This document shows, one piece after another, positions 32,103 through 39,722 of a stretch of 64,000 nt of DNA. The stretch comes from a virus: IMG/VR virus record IMGVR_UViG_3300032053_000002, positions 228,724 through 292,723 of that record. One strand, given 5' to 3'. The position numbers were made by a program, and so were the translations under genes. A model generated the notes under the pieces. The model ran no database searches and had not been told where the DNA came from. It worked only from the letters and a program-made list of their open reading frames with translations. Positions within the stretch are counted from its first letter, which is position 1. Each line of letters begins with the position of its first letter.

Positions 32103-35100
32103 TTACTCATCATTTTCATTATTATTTACTTCTTTATTTTCTTTAGGTTTAGTTTTTGATTCTGAAAAGAAGTCTTTTAATTTGATTTCAAAATCGCCCT
32201 CAAATTCTTTTAGAATATCAGGTTTTGAAGTGGTGATAAGTCTTCTTCCCAAAACGGCTTCAGCGTGTTTTAACCTTCTGCTCAGGTGCTTATTTTTGTT
32301 TGCGTCATAATTTAGCTGAGTATCCAACTTTAATATCTTTTCATAATCTCGCTGCCCAAGTGGGTCGTCTCCAAACGGTTCATCCTTGTCGCGAGTTCTA
32401 AGTTTTTTTCCACGGCGACCATCATCGGATGGATTTACCGGTTCGTATTCTTCTTTCTTTTTATCTGCGGAACCACTACTTTCAGTCTTATCATAATTTA
32501 AATTAAACTTTTCATTTCTTCCCGCTTCATCAGTCTCTTCCCCGCCAAATGTCTGGTCTGTTTTCGCCGGGTCGTTTCCTTCGGTTTCTATTTGCGATAA
32601 CCTAAACGCTAATTTTGCGTCTTCTACTACCTGTTCTTTTTCTTCCGCAATTTCATCTTCCGTCATATTGAAAATATTTTTGTAAATCCAATATGTGCTT
32701 CTCATTTTTGTATCTTTCGCGTCTCTGGCGAGAGAAATTTTAGAGTTCCACAATTCAACCTTTTCTTGTTCGTAAATAATGCTCGGAATGGTCAGCTCCA
32801 ATTCAAAATCAACAAGGTCGCTCCCCTTAAATCCCTGAATGAATAAATGAACCAATGCAATTTTAGTCAGTTCAGAAATAATTACTTTTTGAAGTCGTTC
32901 AACAGTGCGACTAAACCGAACATCCTGGGATGCAAGAGTTGCTTTGCTATTATGCACAATCACTCCGGCGTCAGTTGCAAAATTAGAATACTCTTCTATT
33001 GTTATATCGCAAGTATTTTTTCGTTCAGTTAAAAACTCAACACTAACTACTTTATGATTTAATACGTATTTATGAATAAATCTTTTATTATTCATCGCCA
33101 ATAACATATTTTCGCAAATAAATGTTTCTTTATTGATGCCGAATCTGTCAAAAAGTTTGTATAATGTTTTAATGTCGGTGAGACCTAACCGATGTCTTAA
33201 TTCCTTAAATGATTTACTGTTTTTTGCAGCATCCAATAAGTTTTCATATTGTACTTTTGTATATTTTATATTATCAATTCTATCGTTGCCATAATCTTTG
33301 CAAGAACATTCAAATGAACAATACTTCCTATTTCTACCAAGTTCTGCCCAAAATTCTTTTCCGCAACATACACATTTTCTATTTTCTCCAGTTTTCATAT
33401 CATTATGATAACATTCATAACTACAGTATTTAGCATTTCTATCTCTATATGGGTAAGTATAAAATGACTTACCACACGATTCGCAATTAATATATTTTCC
33501 ACTTTTTTGACCTTTTTTAAGATTTTGATGGTATCGCCTATGCCCCCAATAATCCATCGAGCAATCAAAGTTTTCAGGATAATTATTTTCTTTTGTAAAA
33601 TCTTTATGATGAACCACACATCCGCTACCCTTTTTGACTAATCCATAATGTTCGGCAACAACTCTGTGTACTTCTTTGTATTTCTCATTATTTGGTTGAT
33701 AAACAGTGGAATACCCCCTATCAGTTTCATTCAAATACAACGGCATTAAACTTTGACCGACCAATAAGTCTTTCGCCTCGACCCATCTTCCATCGCGAGT
33801 CAGAAACTTATGGTCAGAAGTGCAATCAATATATTTTTCGTTATCTAATTTTACTCTTACCAATTCCGCATTTTTTCTAGTGAATCCGGCCCAAGTAATT
33901 TTTCCAGGAACAATGCTATTCGTTTTTTGGTTTATAGAATATGCATAATTAGTTATTCCATTTTCATAATCTTTGATAAGTTCCGCAACAGTTTTAGTTT
34001 TACCATTCAATAGAGGTATTTTTGTTTCAGGAACTATACAATTAAGCGCTTCTTCGTAGCCAAGAAAAGCTTTCGGAACTTTTAACGCGGCCATTAATTT
34101 ATCTTTTAAATACGCGATATCGTCTATCGCGTTATATTCAAGCCCCGCCAACGATTCGATAGAAGTCCCGCTATCTCCACCACGAACCGGTAAATAAAAG
34201 TCTTCCGTGATATTTTGCATATTAAATTTTAGGTTATATTCGCCAGTGGATTCGTCAATATACGGAATCTTTTTAACTTTATTCATAATCACTTCCATAT
34301 ACGCATCAACTTCGTTAGGCGCAAGATTTCCAACGTCTATTTTGAATACCCTTTTTTCTGGCGCACGCATAATACGATGAATAAGCATTGCGTCTTCCAT
34401 AAGTATAAGTTGTTTCCAGACTCGGCGAGCACCTTCTATTATCGAGTTATGTACCACAAATCCTTCAGCGACAAAATTGTGCAAACTATTATCTATCTGA
34501 ATATCATATACATCATCTTTTCCGATATATTCTATGCTTTGTACTTTTTCTACAGCATAATTTTCGCTGATTTTTTTATAGTCGCGAGATTTTTCTCTAA
34601 AAGTAAATAAACACATTCCTTTATTTTCTGATTTAGCACCCCAGGTGCGAGTAACCGAAAATCCCGCCTGGACTGCTAAGGCGCGGGAATCTTGCATCAA
34701 TTTATAATTCACAGTTCCGATTTGCCAAAGTCCTTCGCTAATATCACAACCATCGGCATCGGCAAATCCATACAAAAATTCTTTTTTGGTATTGGCATCT
34801 AATCTCCAAATCCACTCCGGAACTTCTTTATTAAAAGAACCTGTTATAAATCCCAACTGTTCAAATAATTTATAAAAATAAACAGAATTCACAACACAAG
34901 ATGAATCCGATTTCAACTCATTTGTTAATCTATAATTTATACCTAATTTTTCTATAAAATCTAAATACTTTTTGCTTTTATCTAGTCTGTCGCCAATAGA
35001 AAAACAAACTGTTTTATTTGACTTGTCTAACCAACCATCTCCAATCATAAAACCGAAAAATCTGACAAAATCATTAAAATTATCTTTTAATATGTTTTCA

Positions 35101-36125
35101 TCAATAATTTTTAATTTGGAATCGTATTTCCAATTTTCGCTTTCTTCCACTATCAACTTAGGATATGACTTTTCTATATTCGCAACTGGAAACATCAAAT
35201 GGTCGTTTACTGTAAGTTCAGAAACCAGTTTATATTTACCGTCTTCAGTCATTATTGGATGACTTTCAGTAGCATATAAAGTTTGATGAGCAGTTTTAAT
35301 TTTGTATATTTCCTTTCTTCCAGAATAAATAGTTTTTATAACACGAGATTTCAACAATTTTTCATCGTTATAATCAAACGAAAAAACTTCGTCGTTTTCT
35401 TCCACGTCTTTTATATTTTTAATTCCAGAAGAAGTCCAGACTTTACTGTCCCATCTTAAACATTTACCATACGGAAGAAAGTTACTATCACTATTCAGTC
35501 TAAAATGCGCAACCTGAAATTTTTCAAATTCCGCTTTTCCGGTCATTCCTTGTAAAACAAACTTCACCTCGTCGGGCTTTTTCGGGTCTATTCCTTCCAA
35601 CCGTGTCACTTCATAAACCGGAAGAGGCATTACTCCAGTTACACCATATTCTTTCGCCAAGTCCAAGTATAAAAAATAATCGCCATATTTGCACATTCCC
35701 CGAACCCACGTCGGTAAATTAAATTCTATATTCATTATATCGTAAAAAAGATTTTCTAACACTTCTCGAACACTTTTTGTTCCCGATTTTATTCTCAAAA
35801 TATATCCCATTTCATTTTTTAATGTGCTCTCTTCTGAGAAAACATCGAGTGCAGCAGATATAATTGCGTCCATATCCATAACTTCATAATCTCTAAACAG
35901 TTGCAATCTTGCAGCAGTAACTCCGTAGGGAGTTCCCTGGGCGAAAGTTCCATAACTTAGCGTAGAATACAAACGAGTGTATTTATCATTCATTCGTCTG
36001 TCGCCGATTTTCTGCACCGAGTCTATATCAACTACGCGCAGACGGCGACCACCGATGTTACGAACTACTACATCACTGGAAAAAAATCTTTTTAATCTAT
36101 TAAAAATGTTGTCATTAGTTGCCAT
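32103..36125 (-). CDS. gp20: Portal vertex protein, gp20-like, interrupted by two inteins
   Basis: A 1340-codon frame encoding a 637-residue portal plus two in-frame inteins. The spliced sequence reads SNFLPYGK-SIIEGARRVWKQL and GYEEALN-SKATLASQDVRF, both highly typical of T4 gp20 (EGARRPWKQL, GYEEGIGGKATLAAQD). The portal forms the dodecameric DNA gate and starts head assembly. Exteins: residues 1-221, 561-695 and 1060-1340; the C-terminal 120 residues are charged. Both inteins sit at strongly conserved positions, which is normal for inteins that home. AAAGGAATT precedes ATG. A correct product needs two splicing events. Confidence 0.95.
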   Translation of the reverse strand: MATNDNIFNRLKRFFSSDVVVRNIGGRRLRVVDIDSVQKIGDRRMNDKYTRLYSTLSYGTFAQGTPYGVTAARLQLFRDYEVMDMDAIISAALDVFSEESTLKNEMGYILRIKSGTKSVREVLENLFYDIMNIEFNLPTWVRGMCKYGDYFLYLDLAKEYGVTGVMPLPVYEVTRLEGIDPKKPDEVKFVLQGMTGKAEFEKFQVAHFRLNSDSNFLPYGKCLRWDSKVWTSSGIKNIKDVEENDEVFSFDYNDEKLLKSRVIKTIYSGRKEIYKIKTAHQTLYATESHPIMTEDGKYKLVSELTVNDHLMFPVANIEKSYPKLIVEESENWKYDSKLKIIDENILKDNFNDFVRFFGFMIGDGWLDKSNKTVCFSIGDRLDKSKKYLDFIEKLGINYRLTNELKSDSSCVVNSVYFYKLFEQLGFITGSFNKEVPEWIWRLDANTKKEFLYGFADADGCDISEGLWQIGTVNYKLMQDSRALAVQAGFSVTRTWGAKSENKGMCLFTFREKSRDYKKISENYAVEKVQSIEYIGKDDVYDIQIDNSLHNFVAEGFVVHNSIIEGARRVWKQLILMEDAMLIHRIMRAPEKRVFKIDVGNLAPNEVDAYMEVIMNKVKKIPYIDESTGEYNLKFNMQNITEDFYLPVRGGDSGTSIESLAGLEYNAIDDIAYLKDKLMAALKVPKAFLGYEEALNCIVPETKIPLLNGKTKTVAELIKDYENGITNYAYSINQKTNSIVPGKITWAGFTRKNAELVRVKLDNEKYIDCTSDHKFLTRDGRWVEAKDLLVGQSLMPLYLNETDRGYSTVYQPNNEKYKEVHRVVAEHYGLVKKGSGCVVHHKDFTKENNYPENFDCSMDYWGHRRYHQNLKKGQKSGKYINCESCGKSFYTYPYRDRNAKYCSYECYHNDMKTGENRKCVCCGKEFWAELGRNRKYCSFECSCKDYGNDRIDNIKYTKVQYENLLDAAKNSKSFKELRHRLGLTDIKTLYKLFDRFGINKETFICENMLLAMNNKRFIHKYVLNHKVVSVEFLTERKNTCDITIEEYSNFATDAGVIVHNSKATLASQDVRFSRTVERLQKVIISELTKIALVHLFIQGFKGSDLVDFELELTIPSIIYEQEKVELWNSKISLARDAKDTKMRSTYWIYKNIFNMTEDEIAEEKEQVVEDAKLAFRLSQIETEGNDPAKTDQTFGGEETDEAGRNEKFNLNYDKTESSGSADKKKEEYEPVNPSDDGRRGKKLRTRDKDEPFGDDPLGQRDYEKILKLDTQLNYDANKNKHLSRRLKHAEAVLGRRLITTSKPDILKEFEGDFEIKLKDFFSESKTKPKENKEVNNNENDE
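32949..34040 (-). mobile_element. Intein 2 in portal, with HNH nuclease and zinc motifs
   Basis: 364 residues from Cys696 (ALN/CIVPETKIPLLNG) to His-Asn1059 before Ser1060 (IVHN/SKATLA). The N-terminal splicing block has CTSDHKFLT (block B, with T-x-x-H). The centre has an HNH-like nuclease (CVVHHKDF, EN, NFDC, WGHRRYHQN) and two Cys pairs (CESCG/CSYEC, CVCCG/CSFEC). The C-terminal blocks F and G are CDITIEEYSNFATDAGVIVHN in part. All residues needed for splicing (Cys1, His-Asn, Ser+1) are present. Confidence 0.93.
34446..35462 (-). mobile_element. Intein 1 in portal, with LAGLIDADG nuclease
   Basis: 339 residues from Cys222 (PYGK/CLRWDSKVWTSSG) to His-Asn560 before Ser561 (VVHN/SIIEGARR). 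Block B is YATESHPIM (T/S-x-x-H). Two LAGLIDADG helices are seen: FVRFFGFMIGDGWLD and KEFLYGFADADGCD. Blocks F/G are VYDIQIDNSLHNFVAEGFVV then HN. All splicing residues are present. It differs in nuclease type from intein 2, so the two were acquired separately. Confidence 0.95.
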
Positions 36126-36144
36126 ATAATTCCTTTATTTTTAT

Positions 36145-36573
36145 TTATCCTTCGTCCATCGCGTCTATAAACTTATGAATATCTCTTGTCGTCTTTGGAA
36201 GTTTAGTTCCTGTAATGTCTTCAAATGCATCCTTCATAAAAGGCTGATTATAACGCAGGTGGCTTTTTAACCACCCCTTATTATTTGTTTCTATGTTTCT
36301 CGCCAACTGGCGATACATTGTCTCAACCGCATCTTTATTATTTTTTCTTACAAAATCTTCAACATCTTTTTCGGTATATTTAAGAGCATTTTTATCGCCA
36401 CGTTTTTGCGCTACGTTCAATTCTTTTTTCTTTAGCGCAAGTAAGTCATTCAGTTTCCAATAATCAATTTCATCTAGTTTATCATATAATTTATCAAACG
36501 ATTCTTTTAATTTTGATTCTCTAATTTTTTGTATCTCTTCTCTTATAATCCGTCTAAATTCTGATTTTTTCAT
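36145..36573 (-). CDS. Tagged small protein (MKKSEL family)
   Basis: A 142-residue, highly charged helical protein beginning MKKSEFRRIIREEIQKIRES, then KLKESF. It precedes the portal gene by 20 nt. CTTGGAGATAAAA precedes ATG. The body has KDVEDFVRKNNKDAVETMY and ends in DEG. A role as internal head protein is inferred. Confidence 0.67.
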   Translation of the reverse strand: MKKSEFRRIIREEIQKIRESKLKESFDKLYDKLDEIDYWKLNDLLALKKKELNVAQKRGDKNALKYTEKDVEDFVRKNNKDAVETMYRQLARNIETNNKGWLKSHLRYNQPFMKDAFEDITGTKLPKTTRDIHKFIDAMDEG

Positions 36574-36576
36574 TTT

Positions 36577-36822
36577 TTATCTCCAAGTTTCCGCAGCTCG
36601 TTTCGCATCTTCTATGGTAGTATAATACTGCCCACCCTTATCATTTCCATTTTTATCCGTAACATTTAACAGCGCCGCTTCCCCAAGCGCATAATAACTT
36701 ATGTGATAATTATATTTATCATCTTTTGCTGATAATTCTTTTCCCATCTTTTTCCAAATTAAAGCCGATTCAGTTACTAATTTATTGTATTTAAGTATTT
36801 TATTCCAAAGTGATTTATCCAT
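36577..36822 (-). CDS. Small protein with MDKSxW leader
   Basis: An 81-residue protein beginning MDKSLWNKILKYNKLVTES, the second leader type (compare 25507 and 25810). The body is a small beta domain (YHISYYALGEAALLNV) ending AKRAAETWR. CGAGAAAA precedes ATG. Unknown function. Confidence 0.6.
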   Translation of the reverse strand: MDKSLWNKILKYNKLVTESALIWKKMGKELSAKDDKYNYHISYYALGEAALLNVTDKNGNDKGGQYYTTIEDAKRAAETWR

Positions 36823-36823
36823 T

Positions 36824-37189
36824 TTATTTTTCTCGCATAACTTCTTTTACTAACTCGCGAATAATGTCGCGAAGTTTCAATTCTTTTATCTTCATTTCAT
36901 CTCTTCTTTTACTGTCGCGAATAATCTGCGCATATTTGCTCCAATCGGGTGGAAGCACAGGTGTTCCATCATTCGGTAAATCTCTGAGAACCTTTACATT
37001 ATCTATCGTAAACCGTAGCAATTGCCCACCCGGCATTTTGCCGATTATACCTCTGTTCGTATTAAATGATCTCGCAAGTTTATTTTTTTCATCTGCCGGT
37101 ATAGGCATTTTTTCTATTCTAAAGTCTATTAGGCCAATACCCTTCGCATTATAAACGGCGTGCGGAGTCTCCAGTATTTGTTTATTCAT
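36824..37189 (-). CDS. Small protein ending in a tag-like helix
   Basis: A 121-residue protein. Residues 1-98 form a mixed domain (GIGLIDFRIEKMPIPADEKN ... GQLLRFTIDNVKVLRDLP). From Met99 (ATG at 36895, weak AAGAGAT upstream) to the stop only MKIKELKLRDIIRELVKEVM-REK follows, which is the helix tag with nothing behind it. The tag is thus C-terminal here. The upstream start has a weak AAAGAAAG site. Confidence 0.6.
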   Translation of the reverse strand: MNKQILETPHAVYNAKGIGLIDFRIEKMPIPADEKNKLARSFNTNRGIIGKMPGGQLLRFTIDNVKVLRDLPNDGTPVLPPDWSKYAQIIRDSKRRDEMKIKELKLRDIIRELVKEVMREK

Positions 37190-37190
37190 T

Positions 37191-37373
37191 TCAATTTAAC
37201 TTTCTTTTTCCACTTTTCTTTTCTGCCAATAATATATTTTCCACATCTTCTATTGGTATTTGTAACGCATATCTCATTTTTTCCTTTATTGACCAGTGTT
37301 TGTTTTTCACCTCGTTCCAGCGTTTTTTAGTTTCTTTAGTCATTTGCACTTTTTCAACAGTAAAAACATCCAT
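37191..37373 (-). CDS. Small basic protein of unknown function
   Basis: A 60-residue basic protein (MDVFTVEKVQMTKETKKRW...) with two predicted helices. ATGGAGAAATAAG precedes ATG. It lies 16 nt after the terminase gene. It could be a DNA- or protein-binding accessory, but no family is recognised. Confidence 0.55.
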   Translation of the reverse strand: MDVFTVEKVQMTKETKKRWNEVKNKHWSIKEKMRYALQIPIEDVENILLAEKKSGKRKLN

Positions 37374-37389
37374 CTTATTTCTCCATTTT

Positions 37390-38988
37390 TTATAAATATT
37401 CTTTCAAATCTATTCTAGTTTTTCCCACGCCATAGTCAAATGGGTTTACCCGCAAATCCGTGGATTTATAGACGCCGTCATAAGAAACTTTTCCTATCCT
37501 GCCTAAAACAATTTTTGTCAGCTCAATTCCCTGGGTTTTTAACTTTAACGCTGTGTCGCGAACCCATAATAATATACCCAACGACATAACCAGATCATCA
37601 TTTCTTCCCGTCATGGCTTCAGCTCGCCCATCTTTCCAAATAAATGTTTCTAATTCGTTTATAGTTCGTATTGAACGAACAATTATTTCTCTATCTAAAA
37701 AATATCTTTCTACTTTTGAAATAAGCAACGGACGAGTTCTCATCGTGGTCGCGAAACCAGGTTTCATTTTTTTCTCTTCCCGATGTATTTTATTTTTAAT
37801 TTGGTGAGTCGTATCAACATATTTTAGATCTTCCGTAGAATAGAAAACGTTCGGATAATTCAGATTAATAATTTCCTGCAATGTTCCCCAACCGAGATTT
37901 TCTCTTTCCACAACTATCATCGCGTTATTATATGTTATCCCGAGACTGGCGAGTAATCTTCCAAATGCGCGAGTGTCTATTTTCCCCCGATATTCCGCTA
38001 CTTGTATTACATTTTCCACATCAAAAACTTGCGCGGCGGAAAAATCAGACCCGTCTCCGCGAGCAACGTCCGCCGATATTACATATGCTTTAGTATAATC
38101 TGGATAATCCCAGATCCATAATCCGTTATCAATTCCGCTTTTTTCTTTCGGTTCGGCTACGTGAGTCGCCTTATAGAACTGAAGTATTCCCATATCCACG
38201 ACAGTATTTCCAGATGTTAAGAAATCTGCGTCGCACTCTTGCGCGGCCTTTCGTTTTCCGAGTTTAAGGTCTTGCTCATCTCTCCACATCTGATCTCGTT
38301 CTGGATGCACGTACCACGGCAACTTCATCGTCGCAAACCCGTTTATCCCGTCTTCAGCGTCTGTCCACATTTTATGAAACCAGTTACCGATACCATTCGG
38401 TGTTGAAAGAACGATACAATCTCCACCTGTCGCCAACGTTTGTTGAGCGGCGACCCATATTTCGTCAATGTATTCTATGAATGCGGCTTCGTCTAAAATT
38501 AGCAGAGACAAGGCTTCAGAACGACCGGCGGTCGGAGAAGAAGAAATTGCTTTAACAATTGAACCGTTACTTAACGCTAAAGACATTTTGTTGTTTTCAG
38601 TTTCAACCGTTTTTAACCATCCGGGCAAGTTATCATACATAACTCGTATTTTTGTAATCATATTTTTGGCGACATCTCGTACTGTTGCAATAACTAAAAT
38701 GTTTTGATCCGACTTGAAAAGGATTCTCCACAATGCGTATCCGGCCGTTAAAGTGGATAACCCCAACTGGCGAGATTTCAGAATTAAATTATAACGATTC
38801 TTTTTAATTTCTTCTAGAGTTTTTTCCTGAAACGGGAATAAAATGAACGGTATTTTCCCAGCACTTACGGGATGTTGTATTTTCGCATATTTTTTTAAGA
38901 AATAGGCGGTATCCACAGAACATCGTTTGTATTCTTCGGCAACAATATCTTTTAGTGACTTTGCTACTATGGGTAATGTTTCATTCAT
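37390..38988 (-). CDS. gp17: Terminase large subunit, gp17-like
   Basis: A 532-residue packaging motor protein. The ATPase half has the adenine motif FPFQEKTL (51-58), Walker A SRQLGLST (72-79), Walker B LLILDEAA (162-169, D166 and E167) and coupling motif STPNG (195-199). The nuclease half has the first acidic residue D307 in SADVARGDGSD, VVERENLGWG, and the last acidic motif GRNDDLVMS. It pumps DNA into the prohead through the portal and cuts it. Length is somewhat below T4 gp17 (610). AAGAG precedes ATG. No small subunit was identified. Confidence 0.95.
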   Translation of the reverse strand: MNETLPIVAKSLKDIVAEEYKRCSVDTAYFLKKYAKIQHPVSAGKIPFILFPFQEKTLEEIKKNRYNLILKSRQLGLSTLTAGYALWRILFKSDQNILVIATVRDVAKNMITKIRVMYDNLPGWLKTVETENNKMSLALSNGSIVKAISSSPTAGRSEALSLLILDEAAFIEYIDEIWVAAQQTLATGGDCIVLSTPNGIGNWFHKMWTDAEDGINGFATMKLPWYVHPERDQMWRDEQDLKLGKRKAAQECDADFLTSGNTVVDMGILQFYKATHVAEPKEKSGIDNGLWIWDYPDYTKAYVISADVARGDGSDFSAAQVFDVENVIQVAEYRGKIDTRAFGRLLASLGITYNNAMIVVERENLGWGTLQEIINLNYPNVFYSTEDLKYVDTTHQIKNKIHREEKKMKPGFATTMRTRPLLISKVERYFLDREIIVRSIRTINELETFIWKDGRAEAMTGRNDDLVMSLGILLWVRDTALKLKTQGIELTKIVLGRIGKVSYDGVYKSTDLRVNPFDYGVGKTRIDLKEYL

Positions 38989-38999
38989 TTATTTTTCTC

Positions 39000-39383
39000 T
39001 TACTTTAACGTAAGACCGACCGTTGTAATTATTAGCAATGAAGTGGCAATCCGATATATCCATATTTCTATATCTTTATCTTTTAGCTGTTTGTTTACTA
39101 CCGCAAGTTGCTCTTTTCTGAATTCTAGTTGAATATCTTTTTTTGCCATAATAGAATCAGCAAGCTGATTTGCTCTTTGTAACTCATATACTTCTGATTG
39201 GAATAAAGAGCATCGCTGTTCGTATAAATTATTCAAATATTCGCAATTTGATAGTTCGGAATCCACTTCAGTATATGTATGTTTCAGAAATTCCCAATCT
39301 TCCCTCGCGACTTTTATAGAATCTTGCGCAAATAAATTAACAGAAAGAAATAATAATAAAACTAAAAATATAAACTTTTTCAT
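39000..39383 (-). CDS. Exported coiled-coil protein with C-terminal membrane anchor
   Basis: A 127-residue protein with a cleavable-looking signal peptide (MKKFIFLVLLLFLSVNLFAQ/D), a periplasmic coiled coil (about 25-100) and a C-terminal transmembrane helix (IWIYRIATSLLIITTVGLTL). TTTGGAGAAG precedes ATG, which overlaps the upstream stop (ATGA). Together with the upstream gene it forms a two-gene membrane coiled-coil pair, which could act as a spanin-like lysis pair; this is inference only. Confidence 0.6.
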   Translation of the reverse strand: MKKFIFLVLLLFLSVNLFAQDSIKVAREDWEFLKHTYTEVDSELSNCEYLNNLYEQRCSLFQSEVYELQRANQLADSIMAKKDIQLEFRKEQLAVVNKQLKDKDIEIWIYRIATSLLIITTVGLTLK

Positions 39384-39700
39384 TTATACTTCTCCAAAAT
39401 ACTTTTCGCCAAATCACGTTTTTCTTTTAAGTTTTGTTGTTTCTTTTTATGTTCTTCAATTTGTTTATCTAGAAGTTTTCCTTGTTCGTCCAATTGATTA
39501 GCGTTATCTAAATGCAACTTTCGCTCATTTTCCAGTGCCTTTATCGTGTTTTGTAAGTACGCAATTTCTTTTTCCAGTTGTTTTAATCTTTCTTCACTAC
39601 CATCTTTTTTCAAAATCAACCGATAAAGAATTATCATGCCAATAAGGACGAGCGCTCCCCATACCCATTGAAGAACGGATTTCAATTTTTGACAAAACAT
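39380..39700 (-). CDS. Membrane-anchored coiled-coil protein, spanin-like
   Basis: A 106-residue protein: one N-terminal transmembrane helix (VLQWVWGALVLIGMIILYRL) followed by a long coiled coil to the end, the layout of an inner-membrane spanin (Rz). Start at 39700, as CAGGAGAAAAA precedes that ATG; a TTG further up is in frame. The stop overlaps the next start by 4 nt, showing translational coupling with the exported partner. Confidence 0.6.
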   Translation of the reverse strand: MFCQKLKSVLQWVWGALVLIGMIILYRLILKKDGSEERLKQLEKEIAYLQNTIKALENERKLHLDNANQLDEQGKLLDKQIEEHKKKQQNLKEKRDLAKSILEKYK

Positions 39701-39722
39701 TTTATTTTTCTCCTGCGGCAAC

